A stretch of DNA of 64,000 nt, from NCBI GenBank assembly GCA_020403425.1, contig JADBXR010000002.1, positions 248,001 through 312,000 on the forward strand. The letters are read 5' to 3'. The notes beneath the pieces are model-generated. The model was not told the origin of the DNA and ran no database searches. It saw only the letters and a program-made list of their open reading frames with translations. This document shows, one piece after another, positions 7,678 to 17,212 of this stretch (the first letter of the stretch is position 1; every line of letters starts with the position of its first letter). Made by a program: the position numbers and the translations under genes. This DNA comes from Chitinophagaceae bacterium (GTDB lineage Bacteria > Bacteroidota > Bacteroidia > Chitinophagales > Chitinophagaceae).

Positions 7678-8424
7678 ATGCTAAAAAAAGAACGACAAGC
7701 CTATATTTTGCACCAGGTAAGTCTGCACAACAGTGTATTATCTGCTGACCTGAGCAGTTCGATCAATGTTTCGGAAGATACGATCCGCCGCGACCTGAAT
7801 GAACTGGCTGAAAGTGGCAAAATAATCAAAGTACACGGAGGAGCCTTATCTAAATCTTTCAACAGTTTTTACCTGCGCACGGATGTTTATAACGCAGACA
7901 GCAAAAAAATGATCGCCGAGAAAGCCGTATCCCTGATACAGGACGGTATGTTCGTACTGACTGGTGGAGGCACCACCATCATTGAAATGGCCAGATTGCT
8001 TCCTGAGAACCTGAAAGCCACTTTTCTGACAGGCAGTATTCCGGCAGCTTATGAATACTCACAGCACCCCAATATCGAAGTCATTTTCATCGGTGACAAG
8101 ATCTCTAAAAAATCACAGATAGCCGTAGGCGGTGAAGCCATCACCAAGGTCAAACATATCAAGGCAGACCTCTGTTTTCTCGGGATCAATGCAATCGACA
8201 GAGAGCATGGCATTACGGACAATGATTGGGAAGTGGCGCAATTGAAGAATGCCATGATCGAGTCTGCCAACCGAACCGTGGTCATGTCCATCTCCGAAAA
8301 ACTGAATTCCTGCCAACGCATCAGGGTATGCGGTGTGGAGGATATCGATATACTGATAACAGAATTAAATCCAACGGATCCCATACTCGACTCATTCAGG
8401 ATGCCGGGTGTAACGATTTTATGA
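7678..8424 (+). CDS. DeoR/GlpR-family transcriptional regulator
   Basis: A 248-residue regulator. The N-terminal DeoR helix-turn-helix (residues about 5-60, with VSEDTIRRDLNELAESGKI and VHGGAL) is followed by the DeoRC sugar-phosphate sensor domain (GGGTTIIEMARLL, then GINAID). Family members sense phosphorylated sugars and usually repress catabolic genes. It sits divergent from anmK, so MurNAc-6-P or a related sugar phosphate is a reasonable ligand guess. A terminator follows. Confidence 0.93.
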   Translation: MLKKERQAYILHQVSLHNSVLSADLSSSINVSEDTIRRDLNELAESGKIIKVHGGALSKSFNSFYLRTDVYNADSKKMIAEKAVSLIQDGMFVLTGGGTTIIEMARLLPENLKATFLTGSIPAAYEYSQHPNIEVIFIGDKISKKSQIAVGGEAITKVKHIKADLCFLGINAIDREHGITDNDWEVAQLKNAMIESANRTVVMSISEKLNSCQRIRVCGVEDIDILITELNPTDPILDSFRMPGVTIL

Positions 8425-8444
8425 TCCCCCAATTACAACAAAGG

Positions 8445-8468
8445 GCCCGCTTTTGAGCGGGCTTTTTT
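8445..8468 (+). terminator. Terminator of the DeoR-family gene
   Basis: The perfect 7-bp stem GCCCGCT/AGCGGGC is followed by six T. Confidence 0.9.
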
Positions 8469-8525
8469 GGCATTATGCTGCCTGCTTCCATTTATTTTGA
8501 TACATTCGATGCTAAGCAGTTGTAT

Positions 8526-9062
8526 ATGATACCGCAATTTTCCAACCCGAATATCAGCATCGCCACCAAAGAGGATGTGGCCGATCTGCACAGGCTGGTG
8601 AACAGCGCCTACCGGGGCGATAGCTCCAGAAAAGGCTGGACCACGGAAGCCGATCTGCTGGATGGCCAGCGTACCAGTGAAAAACTGTTACTGGAAATGA
8701 TGGAAGAAGCCGAAGCCGTGATCCTCAAATACACAGATCCAGCAGAAGGCCTGCTCCAGGCATGTGTTTACCTCAAAAACAAAAGCGGAAAACTATACCT
8801 TGGCATGCTGACCGTTAGTCCCGAATTACAGGCAAAGGGCATCGGTAAACAGTTGCTGGCCGCAGCAGAATCTTACGCAGGACAGGTAAATTGTACAACG
8901 ATACAGATGACGGTGATCTCTGTTCGAAGCGAGCTGATAGCCTGGTATGAACGTCACGGATTCCGGAAGACCGGTCAGACGGAGCCCTTCCCCACTGACC
9001 CAGAATTTGGTCTGCCTAAACAGGCACTGGAGTTCATTGTGATGGAAAAAACAGTATCCTGA
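8526..9062 (+). CDS. GNAT-family N-acetyltransferase
   Basis: A 178-residue GNAT acetyltransferase with the acetyl-CoA loop region LGMLTVSPELQAKGIGKQL (motif A, Q/RxxGxG/A). The chosen start is ATG 8526 (MIPQFSNPNIS); the ATG at 8475 lies at the foot of the preceding terminator and adds a segment unlike the family. The substrate is unknown. The gene stands alone between the DeoR-family gene and an outer-membrane protein gene. Confidence 0.87.
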   Translation: MIPQFSNPNISIATKEDVADLHRLVNSAYRGDSSRKGWTTEADLLDGQRTSEKLLLEMMEEAEAVILKYTDPAEGLLQACVYLKNKSGKLYLGMLTVSPELQAKGIGKQLLAAAESYAGQVNCTTIQMTVISVRSELIAWYERHGFRKTGQTEPFPTDPEFGLPKQALEFIVMEKTVS

Positions 9063-9176
9063 CTTACCGCTATGCCGTATAATGGCTTAAATTAACAGTT
9101 TGCCATTATTTGTATGGTCCCCTGTAGCCATGTATTCAGTAACTTCCGACAGTGATCAATTTCGAATTTTCAGCTC

Positions 9177-11036
9177 ATGCGGATGTCTTGGATTCATATC
9201 AGTCAAAAAATAATCGGGCTCTTGGTTTTCTTCGGATGGAGCTTGACCGGATATGGACAGGATAAACCCATTCAGCAGGACACTGTTTTTTTTCTCGCAC
9301 AAAAAAAAGGGCTGCTGGGCAAACTGGGCAAAAGCCTATCGGTAAACAGCCAGGACCCCTTACTTCCTGCGGAAGGCGCCATCAAGAACGAAGTCGCTTT
9401 CAATCCCTATCGGGGTAAGATCATCCGACAGATCGAAGTAAAGAAAATAGGGTTCGAAAGATCATTGAACGATACGTCGAAAGTGATAAAAAACCTGTTC
9501 AACGATATTGGCAACGCATTGCACGGAAGCACTACCCAAAGAGCCATTATCAATAATCTCTTCTTCACTCCTGGAGATACACTGTACCCATATTTAATGG
9601 CAGACAATGAACGCTACCTGCGCGAGCTTTCTTACCTGCAAGATGCGCGCATTTCCATCAACCCCAACACCGGCAATGCCGATTCTGTGGATGTGACCGT
9701 GATATTCAAAGACGTATTTCCGATAGGTGGCAGTATGGACGAAGGATCCGGTACAATGGCCAGCTTTGAACTGAACAATGATAACCTGGTGGGCACAGGG
9801 AACCGGATACAGATGCGTCATCTGTTCGATAAAAACAGGAACCCCCATTATGGTTTTGGTGTAGAATTCCTGAAACGGAACCTGATGGGCAGTTTTATCA
9901 ACCTGGCTGTGGGGTACCGGAATGAAGCACCCGCTTTTAACAGCGGCAGGCGGAATGAGAAGACCCTGTACCTGCAGGGAGAACTACCATTGGTGAGCCC
10001 CTACCACATATGGACCGGTGCTTTTGAACTGGCTGCGCACTATACCCAGAATGGATACCTGAGCGACTCCTTATATCTTTCTGATTTCAAATACCATTAC
10101 CGGATCTTCGACGGATGGCTCGGTTATAATATCGGTGCAAAAAAACAACTGGAGCAGAACTTTACATCCAGGTTCAAAAAACTGATCTCTCTACGTGGGG
10201 TATACCGAACATTCCATGACATTCCGGAACGCTATAAATCGGTATATAATATTGGCTATTCGGATCTTTCTACCGTACTGGCCTCTTTTACGATTTTTGA
10301 ACAGGATTATTATCGTACCAAGTTCCTCTATGGTTTTGGCCGTAACGAGGACGTGCCAGAAGGTTTCAGCCTTTCACTGACCGGAGGATGGACCAACCGT
10401 AATCAGATAGAACGTCCCTATCTGGGTTTCGAATACAATCGGAGGTATTTCTCTAACCGGAAGAACTACCTGAACTATACGCTGCGCGCGGGAACCTACT
10501 ACCGTAACAAGAACCTGGAAGATATCAGTTTTCTTACCAGTCTTGAATATTTTACCAAGCTGCGCAAGCTGGGCAACAGTCGCTGGTATCTCAGGCATTT
10601 CCTGAGCGGAAGCATCACCCAGCTGGCCAAAACGATACTGAACGATCCGTTGCGGCTGCAAAGCGACTATGGTATACCTCAGTTGAATAATCCCGGGTTA
10701 CAGGCATCAACACGGATCACTTTGAACGGCGAATCTGTTTTTTACAATACCTGGAAACTGGTGGGTTTTAGTTTTGCGCCTTTCACATTCACCAGCCTGA
10801 CCTACCTCAAAGCCATCGGCCAGTACTTTGAGAGCGGTGACCTGTATTCGGCTGTTGGTGCCGGCATCAGGACCCGGAACGAGAACCTGGTCTTTGGTAC
10901 CATGGAACTGAAAGCCTATTACTACCCACGTGTTACCGGTACCATGAGCCAATGGAACATTACGTTCAATACGAACCTTCGTTTTAAATATGTGAGCCAG
11001 CTTATCAAGCGACCGGATTTTGCAGTGACGAATTAA
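9177..11036 (+). CDS. Omp85/BamA-like outer-membrane protein
   Basis: A 619-residue protein with a signal peptide (ending near YGQ). A POTRA-like region spans about residues 80-180 (IRQIEVKKIGFERS, then FFTPGDTLYPYLMADNERYLRELSYLQDARI). After it comes a long beta-barrel rich in aromatic strand ends, as in the surface-antigen (D15) domain. Omp85 members insert or translocate outer-membrane proteins. With one POTRA this is not the main BamA but one of the smaller Bacteroidota paralogues; its client is unknown. ATG 9183 is an alternative start. Confidence 0.85.
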   Translation: MRMSWIHISQKIIGLLVFFGWSLTGYGQDKPIQQDTVFFLAQKKGLLGKLGKSLSVNSQDPLLPAEGAIKNEVAFNPYRGKIIRQIEVKKIGFERSLNDTSKVIKNLFNDIGNALHGSTTQRAIINNLFFTPGDTLYPYLMADNERYLRELSYLQDARISINPNTGNADSVDVTVIFKDVFPIGGSMDEGSGTMASFELNNDNLVGTGNRIQMRHLFDKNRNPHYGFGVEFLKRNLMGSFINLAVGYRNEAPAFNSGRRNEKTLYLQGELPLVSPYHIWTGAFELAAHYTQNGYLSDSLYLSDFKYHYRIFDGWLGYNIGAKKQLEQNFTSRFKKLISLRGVYRTFHDIPERYKSVYNIGYSDLSTVLASFTIFEQDYYRTKFLYGFGRNEDVPEGFSLSLTGGWTNRNQIERPYLGFEYNRRYFSNRKNYLNYTLRAGTYYRNKNLEDISFLTSLEYFTKLRKLGNSRWYLRHFLSGSITQLAKTILNDPLRLQSDYGIPQLNNPGLQASTRITLNGESVFYNTWKLVGFSFAPFTFTSLTYLKAIGQYFESGDLYSAVGAGIRTRNENLVFGTMELKAYYYPRVTGTMSQWNITFNTNLRFKYVSQLIKRPDFAVTN

Positions 11037-11169
11037 TCGGATCGACTATTTGTATTCGTTTCCAAGGTCTCCGGTCTTTCCGCGGGAACTTCCATCTTTT
11101 TTATTTTACCGGAATTAAGAACCTTTATTGCCGTATTTTGTAATAGACTGTAAAGAGAAGAGCGACCAC

Positions 11170-11964
11170 ATGGTACAAGCCTATAACTTTTTAGCCAGCT
11201 GGCAATTATTTCCCGAAAAATGCGAGTTCCAGTTTGGCCATACGCCCAAGAGCGGCAATTACAAGATCGAAAGTATCCGCAACGGACACGCGCTGGGTAT
11301 CAGCATGAACTGGGTGAGCCTTGATAACGAAGCTTTTTATACGCAATACGAAGTGATCCCCGACGGGGATATCCGTCCTTTTGAGAACCAGGAACTGGCC
11401 GACAGTATCCGGGCCAAGATCCTGAATGCCTCTACGCTGCAAATGCTCTTCATCAAAGAAGAGAACCCTTTTCTGGAAGTGACCCATGAGATCCTGCCCA
11501 ATGGTTACCTGAAAGTGACACATAAGGGGAAAAACAAGGAGGGTGACAATTTCACCAATACTGAGATCTACCACAAACAACTCAGCGTATTGCCTTATGC
11601 TTCTGCAGTGGGCAGCGTTGCCATCCGCCCAACCAAAGAAGGTGTGATCAAACACAAGGCGCTTTCCGCCATGGAAGAGCAGACCAATATGCAGCTCGAC
11701 CAGATCAAACAACAGATCGAATTACTGGCCAGACAGGCACAGGAGATCAGGAAAAGGAAAGAACTGAGCCTGATGATCTACGAGGCCAGGCTGAGTTTCA
11801 AACCGCAGATCGGTCACATATACCATCTCTATGAACGAAAGGATGGTTCTCATATGTTGTCACTGGTAGCCCCCAACGAATGGGGCGGCGCGGGTCCCTT
11901 TAAGCAATTTGTCTCTTCGGTCAGATTACTGGCAGATCATACCTGGATGGAAGTGACGGAGTAA
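11170..11964 (+). CDS. DUF2452-family protein
   Basis: A 264-residue cytoplasmic protein. Its C-terminal half matches the DUF2452 pattern: a coiled-coil region (about 170-205, QIKQQIELLARQAQEIRKR), then an FKPQIGHIYHLYER strand and VAPNEWG. The N-terminal half has repeated strands (GNYKIESIRNG, FLEVTHEILPNGYLKVTHKG) resembling a small beta-barrel. Function is unknown. I chose ATG 11170 because the upstream TTG 11128 reads through a promoter-like TATTTTG. Confidence 0.82.
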   Translation: MVQAYNFLASWQLFPEKCEFQFGHTPKSGNYKIESIRNGHALGISMNWVSLDNEAFYTQYEVIPDGDIRPFENQELADSIRAKILNASTLQMLFIKEENPFLEVTHEILPNGYLKVTHKGKNKEGDNFTNTEIYHKQLSVLPYASAVGSVAIRPTKEGVIKHKALSAMEEQTNMQLDQIKQQIELLARQAQEIRKRKELSLMIYEARLSFKPQIGHIYHLYERKDGSHMLSLVAPNEWGGAGPFKQFVSSVRLLADHTWMEVTE

Positions 11965-11971
11965 TCCCTAA

Positions 11972-13825
11972 TTAAGAATCAGCCCGTCGCCCCCACTCAT
12001 ATAAACTACCGCCCTTCTCAAACAGGCGGTCGATCCTTTTTTCTACAGCCGGATCTTTTTCCAGCGGAGGTGCATGGTGTGGTTTGATGCGGGCATCGAT
12101 CACCAACGGTCCGCGACAGCCCCAGTGTTTGTTTTCCGTGAAAGCATCGATACCATGGATATCGTGAGAGGGGTTGCAGCGCGTATAGGTTACCCAAACA
12201 TAGTTACGGATATTCGCTGCCGTGAATGGCGCATCATCCGCAACCACGATCATGGCCACACCGGCCAGTTCCTCGGGTTTCCATACCAGTTGCTGGTTCA
12301 GCACTTCCATCTCTACCTGTGCCATTTCGTATGACTGGAATGCATCTGCTTCCAAGATGATCACACCGGGCATGGCAAGACTGGCTTTACGGAATAACCT
12401 GAGGTTACCAAAAATGGATGGAACTTCTTTACACAAGATTCGTTTCACATCTCCATAGGCAGCAAACACCACTTTACTGCCGCTGTTCAATCCTGTTCCG
12501 GAATAATCGAGGGTATCAATAGTGGTATTCGTGTGAAAATGTACGTCGCGTGTAAAATCGATACGCGCAAGCAGGTATTCCAGGAAAGCCTGCACATTAT
12601 GGGTACGCAGCTGTTGGGTATCGTCGGCGGTGATGAACAGGAATTTGGCAAGGCTGAGCTGTCCGGTCCCCAATACATGGTTGGCAATGGTCAATAACTC
12701 CGCCGGTTGTTTGGCAGGTGTATATGGCGTGTACCGTTCACTGCCAATGGCCAACAGCAGCGGATGCACGCCGGCGGCATCCACCGCATGCACTTCCCGT
12801 AGACCGGGTATTTCCTGCGGTATGGCATTACCGGTCAGTTCATGGATCAGTTCGCCGAAACTGGTATCTTCCTGCGGCGGGCGACCTACCACCGTGAATG
12901 CCCAGATGGCATTTTTACGGGCATACACTTTATGCACCCGCATCAATGGGAAATGATGGGTAAGGCTGTAATAACCCAGGTGATCCCCAAATGGTCCTTC
13001 GGGTTTGTTCTCGCCGGGATATACTTCGCCTGTTATCACAAAATCGGCATCCGTACTGATACAAAAACCATCCTGATACGTGTATCGGAACCTTCTGCCA
13101 CCCAGTAAACCAGCAAAGGTCATTTCACTCATCCCTTCCGGCAAAGGCATCACGGCCGAAACGCTATGCGAGGGCGGGCCACCCACAAAACAACTCACTT
13201 TTAAAGGCTGTCCCTTGGCATTGGCTTTTGTCTGATGCACACCAATACCCCGATGCAACTGGTAGTGCAGACCTATCTCTTTGTTGAGTTCATATGAGTT
13301 GCCGGTAAGCTGTATGCGATACATACCCAGATTGGCTTTCATGATACCCGGATTGTCAATGTCCTCGCTGTATACCTGCGGCAGTGTAACAAATGCGCCC
13401 CCATCTTTGGGCCAGTGCTGTATCAGGGGGAGATCGGAGATACTGATCTCTTCGTATAATACGGGTTTAGAAGCAGGATCACGCATCGGCAACGCTTTGA
13501 TGGCTGCCAGGCCGGTCTGCAGGTTATCGATCGGGTGTTTGATCGCACGCATGGGATCACCCTTCAAGGCGATCAGTTTCTGTACCTGCGAAAAAGTATC
13601 CCGGAAGATGAACTTACTTCTTTCAATGGTGCCGAAGATATTCGATGCGGCCCGGAAACGCGAACCTTTCACATTTTCAAACAACAAGGCCGGACCACCG
13701 GCATCATACACACGAAGATGGATGGCAGCCATTTCCAGATAAGGATCCACTTCTTCCTTGATGCGGACCAGATGGCCGTTCTTCTCCAGATCGTTCAAAC
13801 ATTCTTCGAGGGAAACATAACTCAT
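11972..13825 (-). CDS. UbiD-family decarboxylase
   Basis: A 617-residue UbiD-type prenylated-FMN decarboxylase with the family core region GPFGDHLGYYS and the SERYTPYTPAKQPAE segment. In Bacteroidota such proteins are usually assigned to menaquinone biosynthesis or decarboxylation of aromatic acids. No ubiX (prenyl-FMN synthase) gene is seen here. The start MSYVSLEECL at 13825 is preferred; the open frame continues 42 codons upstream but shows no conserved sequence. It is a single gene divergent from pdxJ. Confidence 0.9.
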   Translation of the reverse strand: MSYVSLEECLNDLEKNGHLVRIKEEVDPYLEMAAIHLRVYDAGGPALLFENVKGSRFRAASNIFGTIERSKFIFRDTFSQVQKLIALKGDPMRAIKHPIDNLQTGLAAIKALPMRDPASKPVLYEEISISDLPLIQHWPKDGGAFVTLPQVYSEDIDNPGIMKANLGMYRIQLTGNSYELNKEIGLHYQLHRGIGVHQTKANAKGQPLKVSCFVGGPPSHSVSAVMPLPEGMSEMTFAGLLGGRRFRYTYQDGFCISTDADFVITGEVYPGENKPEGPFGDHLGYYSLTHHFPLMRVHKVYARKNAIWAFTVVGRPPQEDTSFGELIHELTGNAIPQEIPGLREVHAVDAAGVHPLLLAIGSERYTPYTPAKQPAELLTIANHVLGTGQLSLAKFLFITADDTQQLRTHNVQAFLEYLLARIDFTRDVHFHTNTTIDTLDYSGTGLNSGSKVVFAAYGDVKRILCKEVPSIFGNLRLFRKASLAMPGVIILEADAFQSYEMAQVEMEVLNQQLVWKPEELAGVAMIVVADDAPFTAANIRNYVWVTYTRCNPSHDIHGIDAFTENKHWGCRGPLVIDARIKPHHAPPLEKDPAVEKRIDRLFEKGGSLYEWGRRADS

Positions 13826-14054
13826 GCGTAGATAACAAATAAATGATTCAAATGTTGTTCCTATCTGCTGTTCTCTGCTACAAAAAACACAGTCATTTAC
13901 CCGTTCAGAATCCGGTATCACCCGTACTAACCGAGCAACGACCCTAACCACGATTATTCAACCGTTGTTGCCACATCGAAGCTACGCCAAGCCAGTCAAA
14001 TAAAGAAGGCCGCTTGTGCACAAATCATCACCCGGCGAACTCTGAACTTATCTG

Positions 14055-14062
14055 TATTTTTG
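14055..14062 (+). promoter_or_regulatory. -7 box of pdxJ, implying a leaderless mRNA
   Basis: TATTTTTG matches TAnnTTTG exactly and ends only 4 nt before the pdxJ ATG. Transcription should therefore start at or beside the start codon. Confidence 0.6.
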
Positions 14063-14066
14063 CGGC

Positions 14067-14789
14067 ATGACCAAGCTCAGTGTGAATATCAACAAATTTG
14101 CCACCCTGCGTAACAGCCGGGGCGGCAACAATCCGGATGTTTTGCAGACCGCCATCGATGCCCAACGTTTTGGGGCTGATGGGGTGACCGTTCACCCCAG
14201 GCCGGATGAACGGCATATACGATATGAAGATGTTCGGCAAATCCGGAAGATCATCACCACAGAATTCAATATTGAAGGGAACCCAACCGAACAGAAATTC
14301 GTGGACCTGGTTCTGGAAACCCGACCTCACCAGGTGACCCTGGTGCCTGATGCACTGGGACAGCTGACCAGTGACCATGGCTGGGATACGATCCGGCATA
14401 AAGACTACCTCATAGATATCATCGGTGTATTCAAAAAAGCAGGTATCCGCGTATCTATTTTTGTAGACCCTGTGATCGCAATGGTGGAAGGAGCCGCAGC
14501 AACCGGGACCGATCGTATAGAGCTGTACACGGAAGCCTACGCACGTGAATTTGCCGCCGGAAAACCAGAACAGGCCATTGCTCCCTATATATCAGCCGCT
14601 AAACGTGCCAAAGAACTGGAACTGGGCCTGAACGCAGGCCACGACCTTGATCTGCATAACCTGAAGTATTTTGCCCAACACATCCCCGGACTGGATGAAG
14701 TAAGCATTGGACATGCATTGGTTTGTGATGCCATTTACCTGGGGTATGAAAATGCGGTACAGCTGTATAAAAGGCAGTTGAAAGGGTGA
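14067..14789 (+). CDS. pdxJ: Pyridoxine 5'-phosphate synthase
   Basis: A 240-residue PdxJ TIM barrel that condenses 1-deoxyxylulose 5-phosphate with 3-amino-2-oxopropyl phosphate in vitamin B6 synthesis. The N-terminus (LSVNINKFATLRNSRGGN), the DGVTVHPRPDERHI segment and the terminal GHALVCDAIYLG all fit the family, as does the length. The start codon lies 4 nt after the -7 box. An inverted-repeat arm begins one base after its stop. Confidence 0.96.
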   Translation: MTKLSVNINKFATLRNSRGGNNPDVLQTAIDAQRFGADGVTVHPRPDERHIRYEDVRQIRKIITTEFNIEGNPTEQKFVDLVLETRPHQVTLVPDALGQLTSDHGWDTIRHKDYLIDIIGVFKKAGIRVSIFVDPVIAMVEGAAATGTDRIELYTEAYAREFAAGKPEQAIAPYISAAKRAKELELGLNAGHDLDLHNLKYFAQHIPGLDEVSIGHALVCDAIYLGYENAVQLYKRQLKG

Positions 14790-15022
14790 GGAACAGGGGA
14801 ACAGATGAACAGATGAGCTAGGAACAGAGGAGGGGAATAATGAATAATGAACAAGGAATGTTGAATGCCAAAGACCAAAGACCAATGCGCCAATGGAACA
14901 GAGGAGCAAGGAACCAAAGAATGTTGGGGCTGCACTAAAAGATTCAAATATTCACTTCCTCATCATTCCTTGTTCGTCTGTTCATCATTCCTTGTTCCTC
15001 TGTTCATCTGTTCTTTTGTTCC
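14790..15022. repeat. Imperfect long inverted repeat built of GAACAGAT/GGAATGAT-like units
   Basis: The arm at 14790-14813, directly after the pdxJ stop, pairs with 14999-15022 at 21 of 24 positions. The interior holds more units of the same kind (GAACAAGGAATG on the left, CATTCCTTGTTC on the right). The 294-base gap between pdxJ and the GH29 gene holds this element and a promoter-like sequence but no gene. Confidence 0.8.
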
Positions 15023-15083
15023 ACATTCCTGAATTTCAATTTTGCATCCATCATTATTGTAAATTGGTTTCTCAATGCACCAT

Positions 15084-16484
15084 ATGAGAAATTATTTACT
15101 ACTGGCGGGTTGTTTGTGGGCAGGGAGTTTGCTGGCACAATCCGTAAAACCTGTTTTCCCCATCCCTACCAAAGAACAACTGACATGGCATGAAAAGGAG
15201 TTCTATCTTTTCATCCATTTTGGCCCCAACACTTTTACCGATAAGGAATGGGGAGAGGGCAACGAGGACCCGTCTGTATTCAACCCCACTGCGCTGGACT
15301 GTGAGCAATGGACGCGTATCGCCAAACAGGCGGGCGCCAAAGGCATCATACTCACCGCCAAACACCATGATGGTTTTTGTTTATGGCCCAGCAAACAGAG
15401 TACGCATACCGTAAGAGAAAGCAAATGGATGAATGGGAAAGGCGATGTGGTGAAAGCCTTATCCGAGGCCTGTAAAAAAACAGGACTGGATATGGGTATT
15501 TATATCTCCCCCTGGGACAGGAACCACCCCCAATACGGCAGCCCAGAATACAACGATGTATACATTGCCAGCATGAAAGAACTGCTGACGCAATACGGCA
15601 AATTCTTTGAGCTCTGGTGGGATGGTGCCAATGGCGAAGGGCCCAATGGCAAGAAACAGGAATATGATTTTCGGCGTTTCGAAGACTCGGCATTCAAATG
15701 GCAACCAAAGTTGGTGATCTTCAGTGATATCGGTCCCGGTATCCGTTGGTGCGGCAATGAAAAAGGGACCATCAGCAACACCAACTGGAACCTGCTGGAT
15801 ACCGCCGGATTTAAAAGAGGTCATGGCGGTCCTCCTACCGACACTTTGAACAGCGGTAATGTGAACGGCAAGAACTGGATTCCTGCTGAAGCGGATGTAT
15901 CTATCCGGCCGGGATGGTTTTATCATGCCAAAGAGGACAGCAAAGTAAAATCGCCCGAGACCCTGTTCAACCTTTATCTGAGATCCGTGGGCAATGGCGG
16001 CAACCTGCTGCTGAACGTTCCTCCCGACAGAACAGGCCGTATTCATCCTGCAGATTCTGCCTCACTGGTGGATTTCCGCAAACTCAGAGATGCCGCTTTT
16101 GCCAAAGACCTTCTTCAAAAGGCCCGCATAAGCAATACATCGTCCAAAATGAACATCACAACACTTACGGATCGAAATATTCAAACCTACTGGGCGCCTG
16201 CACAAAAAGAGAACAGTACGCTGCTGGTAACCCTGCCAAAGAAAACGACCCTCAATACCCTGGTGCTGGAAGAGATGATCAGCTACGGTCAACGCGTGAG
16301 TGCTTTTACCATTGAGAGCTTTGACGGTGAGGCATTCAAAACAGTCTTCACCGGTACCACCATTGGCCGGAAAAAGATCGCCCGATTTCCCGAACAGGAG
16401 ACCACCCAACTACGTATAGTGATCCAACAGGCAAAAGCAGCGCCTGTATTAAGAAGTATCTCGGCCTATCAGATACCCAACTGA
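15084..16484 (+). CDS. Alpha-L-fucosidase, GH29
   Basis: A 466-residue secreted glycoside hydrolase family 29 enzyme. A signal peptide ends near SLLAQ. The catalytic barrel has FIHFGPNTF near residue 45, ILTAKHHDGFCLWPS near 95 and FELWWDGAN near 190, whose Asp is the expected nucleophile. The last ~120 residues resemble a galactose-binding-like beta-sandwich, giving the usual two-domain layout. It should release alpha-L-fucose from glycans outside the cytoplasm. A CAATTTTG box at 15037-15044 with TTTTG 18 nt upstream is a likely promoter. Confidence 0.92.
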   Translation: MRNYLLLAGCLWAGSLLAQSVKPVFPIPTKEQLTWHEKEFYLFIHFGPNTFTDKEWGEGNEDPSVFNPTALDCEQWTRIAKQAGAKGIILTAKHHDGFCLWPSKQSTHTVRESKWMNGKGDVVKALSEACKKTGLDMGIYISPWDRNHPQYGSPEYNDVYIASMKELLTQYGKFFELWWDGANGEGPNGKKQEYDFRRFEDSAFKWQPKLVIFSDIGPGIRWCGNEKGTISNTNWNLLDTAGFKRGHGGPPTDTLNSGNVNGKNWIPAEADVSIRPGWFYHAKEDSKVKSPETLFNLYLRSVGNGGNLLLNVPPDRTGRIHPADSASLVDFRKLRDAAFAKDLLQKARISNTSSKMNITTLTDRNIQTYWAPAQKENSTLLVTLPKKTTLNTLVLEEMISYGQRVSAFTIESFDGEAFKTVFTGTTIGRKKIARFPEQETTQLRIVIQQAKAAPVLRSISAYQIPN

Positions 16485-16491
16485 CCTAATA

Positions 16492-16532
16492 ACAGGAAGA
16501 GCGTTCTCATAAACCCGAACCGCTCTTCCTGT
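16492..16532 (+). terminator. Terminator-like stem behind the fucosidase gene
   Basis: ACAGGAAGAGCG pairs perfectly with CGCTCTTCCTGT, and the stem extends through GTTC/GAAC. A T-containing stretch follows. Confidence 0.75.
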
Positions 16533-16677
16533 ATCCTTTTCACAGCAGATTTCTGATTCATCCCATTCGCGACCACACGTCTTCGCGCCTGTGCGGGCCA
16601 ACATTCGGCTCAACGACTTGCCCACACAGGATTTACTTTCATAAAATCAAGTATCTTGCAGTAAGCAAAAACAGATT

Positions 16678-17199
16678 ATGGCAAGTACCCAACCACTGGT
16701 AGGCATCATTATGGGAAGCGACAGCGACCTGAACATCATGCAGGCAGCTGCTGATATCCTTACCCAGTTCAAGATCCCTTTTGAACTGACCGTTGTCTCT
16801 GCCCACAGAACTCCCTTACGCATGGTAGACTATGCCACCACTGCAAAAGAACGTGGTCTCCGTGTCATCATAGCAGGGGCAGGTGGTGCTGCTCATTTAC
16901 CGGGCATGGTTGCATCGATCACTACCTTACCGGTGATCGGCGTACCCATCAAATCGTCCAACTCCATTGATGGATGGGACTCTGTACTGTCCATACTCCA
17001 AATGCCCAATGGTGTACCAGTTGCAACCGTTGCGTTGAATGCAGCAAAAAATGCCGGTCTGCTTGCGGCACAGATCCTTGGAACCGCTGATGCCAACATT
17101 TCCGCGGCCATGGCACATTATAAGAATGAAATGAACCACGAGGTGAACGGAAAAATAGCCAAACTGAAAAAAGAATGGCCCAATGGTTTTGATGAGTAA
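16678..17199 (+). CDS. purE: N5-carboxyaminoimidazole ribonucleotide mutase
   Basis: A 173-residue class I Pur[11 protein letters not shown] at residue 12 and SAHRTPLRM near residue 42 form the nucleotide-binding and catalytic regions (catalytic His in SAHRTP). It converts N5-CAIR to CAIR in purine synthesis. purK, its usual partner, is not adjacent. It converges tightly on the barrel-protein gene at 17213. Confidence 0.96.
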   Translation: MASTQPLVGIIMGSDSDLNIMQAAADILTQFKIPFELTVVSAHRTPLRMVDYATTAKERGLRVIIAGAGGAAHLPGMVASITTLPVIGVPIKSSNSIDGWDSVLSILQMPNGVPVATVALNAAKNAGLLAAQILGTADANISAAMAHYKNEMNHEVNGKIAKLKKEWPNGFDE

Positions 17200-17212
17200 C
17201 CATCGTTGTTGC

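Noticed and set aside
13826-13951. 42-codon N-terminal extension of UbiD
   Set aside because: The extension has no family-like sequence; MSYVSLEECL at 13825 is the usual N-terminus.
14592-14947. Open frames in the pdxJ-GH29 gap
   Set aside because: They translate the repeat element (Ser/Pro/Phe-rich) and overlap the end of pdxJ in reverse.
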